Below, one piece after another: positions 48,411-56,637 of a stretch of 64,000 nt of DNA. The position numbers were made by a program, and so were the translations under genes. Position 1 is the stretch's first letter. Each line of letters begins with the position of its first letter. The DNA is from CADEDH01 sp965262175 (lineage in GTDB: Bacteria > Actinomycetota > Acidimicrobiia > Acidimicrobiales > SZUA-35): NCBI GenBank assembly GCA_965262175.1, contig CBDHES010000029.1:248001-312000 (forward strand), given 5' to 3'. Below the pieces are notes generated by a model, which saw only the letters and a list, made by a program, of their open reading frames with translations, was not told where the DNA came from and did not search any database.

Positions 48411-49462
48411 GGGTACACCCCGACGGTGGTGAGGCCGGTCTCCTCGGGCAGCCCGACGGCCAGGTTGGCGCACTGGATCGCCATCCCCGACGCCCCCTTC
48501 ACGAGGTTGTCGAGGGCTCCGATGCCCATGACCAGGCCGGTCCGGGGGTCGACCCGGGCGGTCAGGTGCACGGCGTTGGACCCGAGCGTGGCCTTGGTCG
48601 ACGGGCTGCGGTCGGCCACCACCACGAACGGTTCACCGGCGTAGAACTCGGCCATCACCGACTGGGCCTGCTCAGAGGTCAACCCGGCGGCGCCGGAGGC
48701 CGCCCGGCCGTAGCAGGTCGCCAGGATGCCCCGGTTCATGGGGGCGAGGTGTGGCGTGAACAGGACCGACGGGGTGACCCCGGTGCGTTCGGCCAGCGCC
48801 TGCTCGATCTCGGGGGTGTGCCGGTGGGTGAGCAGCCCGTAGGCGGTCACGTCCTCGTCGACGGTGCAGAAGGTCGTGTGGGCCTTGGGCGGCCGGCCGG
48901 CCCCGCTGACGCCGGTGACGAGATCGACGATGAGACCATCGGGCTCGACCAGACCGGCCGCCAACAGCGGCGCGAGGGTCAGCGCCGCGGTGGCCGCGTT
49001 GCAGCCGGTGGCGGCGATCAGGGAGGCCCCGGCGATCTTGTCTCGGAACAGTTCGGGGAGGCCGTAGACCGCCTCGGCCAGGAGTTCGGGGCAGGTGTGC
49101 TCCGCTCCGTACCACTGGGGGTACAGGGCGGGGTCGTGGAGCCGGAAGTCGGAGCCGAGATCGATGACGTGGCCCACCATCGACCGGAACTCGGGCACGA
49201 CCCCCATGCTCACCCCGTGGGGCAACCCGCAGAACACGATGTCGAGCCCGTCGAGGGCCGCCGGATCGTAGGGGTCGAAGGTCCGGTCGCCATAGGCAAG
49301 GGCCAAGCTCGGGTAGAGGTCGGCGATCGGATGGCCGGCCTGGCTGTCGCCGGTGGCGACCACCAGCTGGAAGGCCGGATGGTGTTGGAGAAGGCGGAGC
49401 AACTCGGCGCCGGTGTACCCCGACGCGCCGACGATGCCCACCTTGTAGCGGCGGTCGGTCAC
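48407..49462 (-). CDS. argC: N-acetyl-gamma-glutamyl-phosphate reductase
   Basis: A 351-residue NADPH-dependent reductase, the third step. VGIVGASGYTGAELLRL is the Rossmann motif and IAATGCNAATAALTL carries the catalytic Cys. GTG 49462 is chosen because TAGGGT lies 7 bp upstream and a 17-bp-spaced TTGCAT precedes it; the longer TTG start adds 12 unconserved residues. First gene of argCJBDFRGH. Confidence 0.95.
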   Translation of the reverse strand: MTDRRYKVGIVGASGYTGAELLRLLQHHPAFQLVVATGDSQAGHPIADLYPSLALAYGDRTFDPYDPAALDGLDIVFCGLPHGVSMGVVPEFRSMVGHVIDLGSDFRLHDPALYPQWYGAEHTCPELLAEAVYGLPELFRDKIAGASLIAATGCNAATAALTLAPLLAAGLVEPDGLIVDLVTGVSGAGRPPKAHTTFCTVDEDVTAYGLLTHRHTPEIEQALAERTGVTPSVLFTPHLAPMNRGILATCYGRAASGAAGLTSEQAQSVMAEFYAGEPFVVVADRSPSTKATLGSNAVHLTARVDPRTGLVMGIGALDNLVKGASGMAIQCANLAVGLPEETGLTTVGVYP

Positions 49463-49469
49463 GGGCGCC

Positions 49470-49498
49470 ACCCTACGGCCGACTGGGAATCGATGCAA
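49470..49498 (-). promoter_or_regulatory. Candidate arg operon promoter
   Basis: On the minus strand TTGCAT (49493-49498), 17 bp, TAGGGT (49470-49475), then 7 bp to the argC GTG. This is the best spaced promoter seen in the window apart from the rRNA one and implies a leaderless argC message. Confidence 0.55.
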
Positions 49499-49503
49499 GG
49501 CTT

Positions 49504-49517
49504 TCGATACTTATTCA
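49504..49517 (-). promoter_or_regulatory. Candidate ARG box (ArgR operator)
   Basis: TGAATAAGTATCGA on the minus strand resembles the TGAAT-WWWW-ATTCA half-palindrome of ARG boxes, with three mismatches. It sits just upstream of the -35 element of argC. Confidence 0.4.
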
Positions 49518-49519
49518 GC

Positions 49520-49537
49520 ACCTCGCCGCGGCGAGGT
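49520..49537 (-). terminator. 18-bp palindrome after the lipoprotein gene
   Basis: ACCTCGCCGCGGCGAGGT is a perfect palindrome abutting the stop of the lipoprotein gene and preceding the ARG box. It has no U run; it may end the upstream module's transcript or be a regulator site. Confidence 0.35.
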
Positions 49538-50169
49538 CATTCCGCCCGACCGCGCCAGCTCGGACCTCTCTCGAGGTCGAACTCCGGGCCATTGACCGGC
49601 GCGATGACGTCGTCTTTCCCGGTCGGCCAGGTGAACCAGACCTCGACCTTGAAGCGGTCGAGGTTGCGATCCTCAACGACCAGGAAGATCCGATAGTCGT
49701 CGGCCCGCCATCCGGTCACCGGCACCCCGAGGTACGGCCGACGGTACGTGCGCTCGTCGGGCTCGACGGCCAGCCACTCCTCGACGATCGCCGGATCGAG
49801 CTCATAGCCGACGCTAGCCGCAGCCTCGACCGCCAGCGCCACGATTCCCTCACCGTCGGTCGACCGCCCAAGCTCGATCTCCGACAACAGATCCGTCGGC
49901 TGATCGCCCCCGTCGTCGCCCTCGTCGAAGGCGAACCACGTCCTGGCGCCGAAGACCGTGTTCGACCGGCCGTCGGCGAAGTTCAGCGTCAACTCGATGT
50001 TCGCCACCGACGATTGGGCGCCCTCCTCCCGAGCCCCGAACGGCACGACATCGGCCCGCGTCGGCCGCTCCGGAACCTCCCAAACGAAACTCACGTCCCC
50101 ACCACAACCCCCAACCACGACGACCATCACCCCGAACACCAACCTCGCCAGGGACCCGGACCGGATCAC
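49537..50169 (-). CDS. Putative lipoprotein, third gene of an unrecognised module
   Basis: A 210-residue protein with an N-terminal signal helix (LARLVFGVMVVVVGGC) and a lipobox-like VGGC with Cys22, so it is probably lipid-anchored outside the membrane. The rest is acidic with Trp and Tyr and no known domain. GTG 50169 overlaps the stop of the 498-residue gene (GTGA), showing tight coupling. Role unknown. Confidence 0.7.
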   Translation of the reverse strand: MIRSGSLARLVFGVMVVVVGGCGGDVSFVWEVPERPTRADVVPFGAREEGAQSSVANIELTLNFADGRSNTVFGARTWFAFDEGDDGGDQPTDLLSEIELGRSTDGEGIVALAVEAAASVGYELDPAIVEEWLAVEPDERTYRRPYLGVPVTGWRADDYRIFLVVEDRNLDRFKVEVWFTWPTGKDDVIAPVNGPEFDLERGPSWRGRAE

Positions 50170-51662
50170 CGCAAGAGCTCCGGCACCATCCGATAGCCAT
50201 CGGAGGCCTCGTCCAGGTCCCGTCGGACGACCTCGAGCAACCCGTCCGGATCGACCTCCCACCACTCGATCAGATTCGGGGTCACCTCCCCCTCGATCCA
50301 CAGCATGCGATCGACCTCGTTCGCCACGTTCGCCGTCGGGTCCAATCCGTCGATCGTGATCGACACGTCAGGGGTGTCCCACACGATCTCACCTGCCCGC
50401 CACCCTCGCCACGGGTCGTAGATCGGCACCGGGAACGCGGGGTTCGGCACCTCCCAACCGGCGTGAAGCTCAGGGGTGATCCGGTGCTCGGCGAAGGACT
50501 CCCCACCCGACGGGTCATCGGCCGCGCTCAACGACGCCGCGGTGATCATGGCCTTCGACGCCAAGCTGAACGCCCAGATTTCGTCGTAGTCGTCCTGGAT
50601 GATGATCCGCTGCTCCCGGTCGACCAACGCCTCGGTGGCCGTGACGAGCTCCCCGTCGTCGAACCCGTGCCACGCGGTGACGATCGGCTCCCGCTCGAAT
50701 TCCAGCAGTCCGGCACCGAGAGCCCATGCCTCGATGAGCTCGGTCCCGCCGATCTGGTAGGCGTAGTGCTGGACGGCCATGTCGTGGAAGATCTGCTGCT
50801 GCATGTCGAGGAACGTCGTCTCCATGAACCACAGCGCCTCGGCGGCCTCCTCGGCGGTCAGCTCGATCCCGTCGCTGATCGTGAACTGGGGCTCGACAGA
50901 GATCACCTCGAACACATTGCCTCCGGTTTCGGCGTGTCGTCGCAGATCGGCGATGTCGTGGAAACTCGCGTAGAACTGGGGTGCGGCGACCGAGGCCAAG
51001 CCCAGCCACTGCATGTCGGGGTCGAGCTCGTAGAGGGCCGGGTAGTACTCATAGACGGCCCTGACGAAGACGTCGTTGGCCTCCAGGCCGAGCGCCGGGT
51101 TCCATTCGTCGCTGAGGCCGGCCTCGGCGTAGACGTCGTCCCGGAGCTGGGCTGCGATCTCATCGGGCGTCATCGTGGCCAGAAGCCACGCCGCGTAGGG
51201 ACCGTGACCGTCCTCCGTCGCGGCGCGGTAGGCCGTGAGCTCAGCCGGGGTCAGCGCTCCGGCCGTGGCGGCCTCGGCGGCGAACTGGTCGCGCTCGGCC
51301 CTGAGCTGCTCGATACGCAGCACGGCGGGCGACTTCGACCGGTCGTCATCCGACTCGAACGAGTCGGCACCCGCTCTCCGCAGGGCCCGATCGATGGTCG
51401 CCGAGGGCACGACCAGCGAGCCGGGGGTGGTCGCTATCCCGTGTTCGCGCACCGAGTCGTGCACGACTCGGGCGAAGAGGCGGTTGGCTTCGGCGGTGGC
51501 GAGGGCCTCGTCGAGGTCGGGACCGGAGTCCCACACACCGGTCACGTCGGGACGGGACGCTCCGAGCCTGCGGGCTCGGGACCCGACCGCCAGGTCCATC
51601 GCGTAGTAGGCGGCCAGCATGGCCTCCATCGTCTCCAGCCTGATCCGACAAACGTCGTTCAT
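50166..51662 (-). CDS. Unknown 498-residue protein, second gene of the module
   Basis: No family recognised. It begins MNDVCRIRLETMEAMLAAYYAMD, has no signal peptide or membrane helix, and is acidic. The first 170 residues look helical (IEQLRAERDQFAAEAATAGA). The middle has many Trp and Tyr residues (YYPALYELDPDMQWLGL) and the C-terminal 100 residues look like beta sandwich (VPIYDPWRGWRAGEI). It begins 9 bp after the WXG-like gene, with GGGGG upstream. It could be a secreted effector or an adaptor; nothing visible shows an active site. Confidence 0.65.
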   Translation of the reverse strand: MNDVCRIRLETMEAMLAAYYAMDLAVGSRARRLGASRPDVTGVWDSGPDLDEALATAEANRLFARVVHDSVREHGIATTPGSLVVPSATIDRALRRAGADSFESDDDRSKSPAVLRIEQLRAERDQFAAEAATAGALTPAELTAYRAATEDGHGPYAAWLLATMTPDEIAAQLRDDVYAEAGLSDEWNPALGLEANDVFVRAVYEYYPALYELDPDMQWLGLASVAAPQFYASFHDIADLRRHAETGGNVFEVISVEPQFTISDGIELTAEEAAEALWFMETTFLDMQQQIFHDMAVQHYAYQIGGTELIEAWALGAGLLEFEREPIVTAWHGFDDGELVTATEALVDREQRIIIQDDYDEIWAFSLASKAMITAASLSAADDPSGGESFAEHRITPELHAGWEVPNPAFPVPIYDPWRGWRAGEIVWDTPDVSITIDGLDPTANVANEVDRMLWIEGEVTPNLIEWWEVDPDGLLEVVRRDLDEASDGYRMVPELLR

Positions 51663-51671
51663 CGCCGCCCC

Positions 51672-52142
51672 CTATCCCGGGACGTAGCGGTAGTCGATCG
51701 ACCAGCGAAGGGTGCCGTCGGGTCCCTCGACCGGATCGTAGTGGACGAACGACGGGCCGACCCGGAACTCGTCTCGCTCCGACGGTAGCGGTGCCGAGCG
51801 AGGCGGATCGGGTGCCTCGTCCGGTCCGCCGTAGCCGACGGTGGCCGGCCACCGCTCGGCTTGGCGCCACCGGAGCTGGTTGTGCTCGTCGACGTGGTCT
51901 CGCCAAGCTGCCGCCCACCCGTCGGCCTCCGTACGGAGGCCGACGATCGCCACCCGCTCGAAGTCGGCGATCTCCTCGGGGATGCGCTCGTCTCTCATCG
52001 CGTCGCCGTGAGGCCCGAGCCAGTCGGCCAACGCCGCGGCCTGGGCGGCCCGCAACGCGGCGACCTCGGCCTCGATCTCCTCCGCTGCCCACACCAGCGC
52101 TCGGGCGTGATCCAACGCCTCTCCGTACGGGAACTCAGCCAA
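51672..52142 (-). CDS. WXG100-like protein, first gene of the module
   Basis: A 156-residue protein. Residues 5-38 and 47-90 are predicted helices joined by a turn with W41-L-G43, exactly where WXG100 (ESX) proteins carry the W-x-G motif. A C-terminal Pro-rich extension follows (APDPPRSAPLPSERDE) ending in WSIDYRYVPG. WXG proteins are secreted by type VII systems, but no ESX ATPase is in the window. The start TTG 52142 has AGGGGG at about 7 bp. The WXG relation is by pattern only. Confidence 0.5.
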   Translation of the reverse strand: MAEFPYGEALDHARALVWAAEEIEAEVAALRAAQAAALADWLGPHGDAMRDERIPEEIADFERVAIVGLRTEADGWAAAWRDHVDEHNQLRWRQAERWPATVGYGGPDEAPDPPRSAPLPSERDEFRVGPSFVHYDPVEGPDGTLRWSIDYRYVPG

Positions 52143-52282
52143 CCCGCTACCCCCTGTGACGATCCAACAACATCCGTTGCGATCCTGCCCCGTCGAGACC
52201 GTATCCCGAGACGTCAGTCGGCGGTCGTCACCCTCCGACGGCCAGCTCGGCGACCATCGACCGCGCGCCGTGCAAGGTCCGG

Positions 52283-52288
52283 TAGTCT
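52283..52288 (+). promoter_or_regulatory. Candidate -10 box (TAGTCT) of udk
   Basis: TAGTCT lies 9 bp before the GTG at 52298. Confidence 0.4.
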
Positions 52289-52297
52289 CGAACCCCG

Positions 52298-52948
52298 GTG
52301 AGCGTTCTCGTCGGAATCTGTGGGGGAAGCGGTTCGGGGAAGACGACCCTGGCCGATCACATCGTCACCCGGATCCGGGCCCAGCGGGGCTCGCCCGGGG
52401 CCGCCTCGGTGCTGAGCTTCGACTCGTACTACCACGACATCGACGATCTCGACCTCGATGAGCGGGCTTCGGTCAACTTCGACCACCCGGACTCACTCGA
52501 TCACGAGTTGCTGGTCGACCACCTCGAACAGCTCCGGGCCGGGCGGTCGGTAGCGGTGCCGGTCTACGACTTCGCCGCCCACCGTCGGTCGGACAAGCTG
52601 ACGATCGTCGCCCCGTCGGACGTGATCGTCGTCGAAGGCATCCTCCTGTTCGCCTTCGAACCGATCCGGGCCCAGCTCGACTACGCCATCTTCCGTCGCT
52701 GCCCCGAGCCGGTCCGCTACGGACGCCGCCTGGAGCGCGACGTCGCCGAACGGGGGCGCACCGAGGCGACCGTGGAGGCGCAGTTCACCACCACGGTCAA
52801 GCCGATGCACGACGAGTTCGTCGATCCCTTCGCCGACGAGGCCGACTACGTCACCGAGCACGGCCAGGACCTCGACTCGGTTGCCGAGGAGATCGTGGGC
52901 CGGGTGGTCCGACTGGCCACGAACCCCCCGGCCGCCAAGGCCAGCTAG
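52298..52948 (+). CDS. udk: Uridine kinase
   Basis: A 216-residue P-loop kinase (GGSGSGKT, residues 9-16) phosphorylating uridine and cytidine in pyrimidine salvage. FDSYYHDIDDL, NFDHPDSLDHELL and YDFAAHRR are Udk segments. GTG 52298 has no Shine-Dalgarno but a nearby -10 box. Convergent with the monooxygenase gene. Confidence 0.92.
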   Translation: MSVLVGICGGSGSGKTTLADHIVTRIRAQRGSPGAASVLSFDSYYHDIDDLDLDERASVNFDHPDSLDHELLVDHLEQLRAGRSVAVPVYDFAAHRRSDKLTIVAPSDVIVVEGILLFAFEPIRAQLDYAIFRRCPEPVRYGRRLERDVAERGRTEATVEAQFTTTVKPMHDEFVDPFADEADYVTEHGQDLDSVAEEIVGRVVRLATNPPAAKAS

Positions 52949-52964
52949 CGCCGAACCAGGCGGC

Positions 52965-54029
52965 CTACCAGCGCTGGAGCTCGGGGAGGACCTCGGCGGC
53001 GAAGAGCCGCATGCTGTCCTCGGCCTCGTCGTGGGGGATGCCGCCGAACCGGAAGCAGGTGGCCAGCTCGAAGTCGCCCATCAGCTCTCTGCGGGCGGCG
53101 AACTGCTCGATGATCTGCTCCGGGGTCCCGTACGCCGAAGCGTCCATGAACCCCTCGAGGAAGCCGCTCTCCCCGACCTTGTTCAGGATCTCCGAGGCCT
53201 TGGCGTAGGCGTCGTAGCCCTTGGTCGTGGCGAAGTGGTCGCCCATCACCTCGTAGTGCTCCAGGACACTTCCGAGGTAGGTCCCCATGTACCGGGTGGC
53301 TCGCTCGGCGGCGATGTCGGGGTCGGGGTGGCAGTAGCAGAAGTCGGCGGTCAACGGGGGCGGGGCGTCGACGCCGTGCTGCTCCCGGTACAGCTCCCGC
53401 CACCGGGTGATCGACGGCATGCGACTGGTCCACGATCGGTCGGCGAACATCACCATCCGGGCCCCGAGCATCGCCGCCGAGGCGACCGAGTCGTCGGAGC
53501 TGGCGACGGCGTAGATCCGCCCATCGAGATCGGAGCGGGGTCGGGGCCGGATCTCGATCCGGGGCTGCGGATAGAACGGGCCGTCGCCCTCGATGAAGCC
53601 GGTCCGCAGGGCGTCGAGCACCATCGCCGCCCCCTCGTCGAATCGCTCACGACTCTCGTCCATCTCGATGCCCCGGAAGGCGGCGTACTCCCGCCGGCTG
53701 AGCCCCCGGCCCATCCCGAACCGGACCCGGCCGGGGGCGAGGTGTTCGAGCATCGAGATCTTCTCCGCCACCCGGAGCGGCTCGTTCCACGGCATGATGA
53801 TCGCCGCCGTCCCGAGGGCGATCCGGTCGGTGGCGGCCGCCAGGTACGACAGCAGCTGCGTGTTGTCGGGGCACCATGAGTAGTCGAAGAAGTGGTGTTC
53901 GACGGGCCACAGGACGTCGAAGCCGAGGTCCTCGGCCATGCGGGCCATCTTCATCTCCTGGGCGAACGTCGCGGTGTCGTCGTGGTCCCATCCGACGCTG
54001 GCGAAGATCAGCTGCATCCCGACGTCCAT
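52965..54029 (-). CDS. LLM-class flavin-dependent monooxygenase (luciferase-like)
   Basis: A 354-residue luciferase-like TIM-barrel protein using FMNH2 or F420H2. MARMAEDLGFDVLWPVEHHFFDYS, RIALGTAAIIMPWNEPLRVAEKI and HLAPGRVRFGMGRG are typical. Substrate unknown. ATG 54029 follows AGGGGA at about 6 bp. Confidence 0.88.
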   Translation of the reverse strand: MDVGMQLIFASVGWDHDDTATFAQEMKMARMAEDLGFDVLWPVEHHFFDYSWCPDNTQLLSYLAAATDRIALGTAAIIMPWNEPLRVAEKISMLEHLAPGRVRFGMGRGLSRREYAAFRGIEMDESRERFDEGAAMVLDALRTGFIEGDGPFYPQPRIEIRPRPRSDLDGRIYAVASSDDSVASAAMLGARMVMFADRSWTSRMPSITRWRELYREQHGVDAPPPLTADFCYCHPDPDIAAERATRYMGTYLGSVLEHYEVMGDHFATTKGYDAYAKASEILNKVGESGFLEGFMDASAYGTPEQIIEQFAARRELMGDFELATCFRFGGIPHDEAEDSMRLFAAEVLPELQRW

Positions 54030-54099
54030 CGGGTCCCCTTTCGGTGGCGGTGGTGCTGGTGAGGCCCCAGCTTCCCCCACCGCCGCCCGGGCGGCCAGT

Positions 54100-54105
54100 T
54101 AGCCT
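54100..54105 (+). promoter_or_regulatory. Candidate -10 box (TAGCCT) of the MaoC-like gene
   Basis: TAGCCT lies 8 bp before the GTG at 54114. Confidence 0.4.
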
Positions 54106-54113
54106 GAGCGACC

Positions 54114-54563
54114 GTGGAGCCCCGCGACCGTTGGTTCGATGATTTCACCCCCGGCGAGCGGCTGGAGGCCGGTCCCCACCTCATGACCGAGGAGCGGATC
54201 GTCGGCTTCGCCCAGGAGTTCGATCCCCAGCGGTTCCACATCGACCCCGACGCCGCCCGCGACACCATGTACGGGGGCCTGATCGCCAGCGGCTGGCACA
54301 CCGGGTCGGTGATGATGAAGCTCCTGACCTCGCTGCTCGGCCCCTCCAGCCTCGGCTCACCGGGCGGGGAGGAACTGCGGTGGCTCATGCCGGTCCGTCC
54401 CGGCGACGAGCTGACGCTCCGGGTCACGGTCGAGTCGTGCCGACCATCGGCGTCCAAGCCCGACCGGGGGGTGATGGTGTGGCGCAACGAGCTGCACAAC
54501 CAGCGCGACGAGGTGGTGTTCTCCTTCGTGTCGACCATGTTCCTCCTCCGCCGCCCGGCGTGA
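54114..54563 (+). CDS. MaoC-like hot-dog dehydratase
   Basis: A 149-residue single hot-dog domain. The hydratase-2 motif is present as EFDPQRFHIDPDAA (catalytic Asp and His), followed by GGLIASGWHTGSVMM and PVRPGDELTLRV. Such proteins hydrate enoyl-CoA in fatty acid or polyhydroxyalkanoate metabolism; the acyl substrate is unknown. Divergent from the monooxygenase, 84 bp apart. Confidence 0.87.
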   Translation: MEPRDRWFDDFTPGERLEAGPHLMTEERIVGFAQEFDPQRFHIDPDAARDTMYGGLIASGWHTGSVMMKLLTSLLGPSSLGSPGGEELRWLMPVRPGDELTLRVTVESCRPSASKPDRGVMVWRNELHNQRDEVVFSFVSTMFLLRRPA

Positions 54564-54694
54564 CGGCCCACCCGGCCAGCCCCGTCGGTACCTGCCGCCA
54601 CCATCCGACGGACCCTGCGCCCGACGCCGAACCGGGTGACCGATACCATTGGGCGGCCGACGGGAGGGAGGCTTCGTGAGCGCTCGAGCGGGCC

Positions 54695-56536
54695 ATGTCC
54701 GATGACTTCGATCCCGGAATCGATGGCCTGACCAGCTTCAGGCGGATCGGTTCCGGCGGGTTCTCGACCGTCTACGTCGCCTGGGAGGAGGCGTTCAGCC
54801 GCTGGGTCGCGGTCAAGGTGCTCGACGCCCTCGACGAGGCCGCCGGGCGCCGCTTCGCCCGGGAGCGCAGCCTGATGGGCCGATCGTCGGGCCACCCCAA
54901 CGTGATCACCCCTATCCGGTTCGGCTTCACCGCCGGGGGCAAGCCCTACCTGGTCATGCAGTACATGGAGGGCGGGTCGCTCCAGGATGGGGTCGAGCGG
55001 GGTGAGCGAATGCCCTGGCGGGACGCCGTCGTCCTCATCCGGCCGATCGCCGAGGCGTTGGGCGACAGCCACGACGCCGACATCCTCCACAAGGACGTCA
55101 AGCCGGCGAACATCCTGCTGGCCCGCAACGGCAGCCCCAGCCTCACCGACTTCGGCATCGCCAGCGCCCGGGACACGACCGTGACCCAGATGTCGTTCAC
55201 CTTCGCCCACTCCCCGCCCGAGACGTTCTCGGACGGCGCCGACGCCCGCGACGAGCGATCCGACCTGTACTCGCTGGCCTCGACGTTGTACACGATCATC
55301 GCCGGGCAGTCACCGTTCGCCCGGGCCGACAACGACTCTCATCTGGCCCTGATCAACCGGATCGCCACCCAACCGGTGCCGGCGCTCGGCGTCGATCCGC
55401 TGCTCGACCGGTTCCTGGCGTGGGCGATGGCCAAGGATCCGGCCCGGCGGCCCCAGACCGCCGCCCAGTTCGTCGAGGGCCTCGATCGGGTGCTCGCCGG
55501 GGCCGAGCCCGGACCGGCCGAGAGCCCCCGCACCGTCTTGCGATCGGCGGCCCATCCGGTGCCCGACACCGTGGCCTCCCAGCGCTCGATCGGCACCGGG
55601 GACGCTGGTTGGGGCGAGGGACGCGACGCCGGTCTCCCCGATGCACACGGCCGAGGCAGCGGCGGTCAAGGCGACGGTCCCCTCCCCGGCCGACGACCGA
55701 GACGCCGACGGTGGGTCGATACGCTCGGCTGGGCCGTGGCGCTCGTGGCCGTCGTAGCGGCGGCCACCGCGGCGTGGTTCGCGTTCGGTCCCGACCGGAC
55801 GACCACCGACACCGGCGACGACGTCGTCGCCCCGATCGACGAGACCACCGACCCGTCGCCGACCGACCCGGCCAGCCCCGGCACGAGCCCGTCCAGCACC
55901 GGAAGCGGCGACGAGCCGACCGACGACACCACGCCGCCCGAGGTCCAGCAGGCTAAGCTCCTCCTCCAACCCGGGACCGACGTGGCCACGATCGTCCAGG
56001 GCACCGTCGTGCTCCCCACCACCGCGATCAGCGACCGGGGGTTCACGGTCGAGAACTGTGAGTCCCAGCTGATCGGCCTCCAGGGGGCGTTCGGCGGTGA
56101 GGACCTGACCCGGCTCCGGGACGAGATCGCCCAGTACCCATCGGGGGCGCCGGGCACCTACGACGATCCGGCCGGCGCCGACCGGGGGTTCCGTGAGCGC
56201 CTCGACGCCTACGCCGACCAGTTCGAGACCGGCTATCGGAGCTGCATCGCCGACGGCACGTTCGTTCCCGTGGGCCCCTACGTCCTCGGAGGCTGGGCTT
56301 CGATTCGGTCGTTCCTGTGCGTCACCGGCGTCCTGGAGATGGTGCCCCTGCCAGACGGCACCAACCAGACCTGCCCGGTCGCCGACGAGCTGGCGCTCTG
56401 CACCCAGCTGGTCGGACCGCCGCTCACCGACTTCTTCAGCGCCTTCCCCGATCTGGCGCCCGATCCGGCGGCGGTCTGCCAGGGGGCCGCCACCGACGAC
56501 CAGGGCCTGCTCGCCGAGCTCTCGTCGGCGGCCTGA
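54695..56536 (+). CDS. Receptor serine/threonine kinase with HKD catalytic motif and six-cysteine outer domain
   Basis: 613 residues. The kinase (about 15-265) aligns residue for residue with the WD40 kinase at 12813: GSGGFS loop, Lys41 in VAVKVL, catalytic Asp134, DFG Asp152. The usual HRD is HKD (LHKDVKPAN), so the activation-loop Arg is replaced by Lys, a non-RD-type feature. A membrane helix (about 340-363) follows a Gly/Arg-rich linker. The outer part has six cysteines, suggesting three disulfides, and a Thr/Pro/Asp-rich stalk. It precedes the DUF6777 gene by about 100 bp, which may be its partner or substrate. Start ATG 54695. Confidence 0.88.
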   Translation: MSDDFDPGIDGLTSFRRIGSGGFSTVYVAWEEAFSRWVAVKVLDALDEAAGRRFARERSLMGRSSGHPNVITPIRFGFTAGGKPYLVMQYMEGGSLQDGVERGERMPWRDAVVLIRPIAEALGDSHDADILHKDVKPANILLARNGSPSLTDFGIASARDTTVTQMSFTFAHSPPETFSDGADARDERSDLYSLASTLYTIIAGQSPFARADNDSHLALINRIATQPVPALGVDPLLDRFLAWAMAKDPARRPQTAAQFVEGLDRVLAGAEPGPAESPRTVLRSAAHPVPDTVASQRSIGTGDAGWGEGRDAGLPDAHGRGSGGQGDGPLPGRRPRRRRWVDTLGWAVALVAVVAAATAAWFAFGPDRTTTDTGDDVVAPIDETTDPSPTDPASPGTSPSSTGSGDEPTDDTTPPEVQQAKLLLQPGTDVATIVQGTVVLPTTAISDRGFTVENCESQLIGLQGAFGGEDLTRLRDEIAQYPSGAPGTYDDPAGADRGFRERLDAYADQFETGYRSCIADGTFVPVGPYVLGGWASIRSFLCVTGVLEMVPLPDGTNQTCPVADELALCTQLVGPPLTDFFSAFPDLAPDPAAVCQGAATDDQGLLAELSSAA

Positions 56537-56623
56537 CCGGCCGAACGACCCGACACCTGCCGGTCCAACTGCACGAATGGGACAGTCCGGCGGGGGCGAC
56601 CCCACCGCCGATCGCCGCTGCCG

Positions 56624-56629
56624 TAGCAT
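56624..56629 (+). promoter_or_regulatory. Candidate -10 box (TAGCAT) of the DUF6777 gene
   Basis: TAGCAT lies 8 bp before the ATG at 56638, so this gene may have its own leaderless promoter. Confidence 0.4.
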
Positions 56630-56637
56630 CGTCGACC

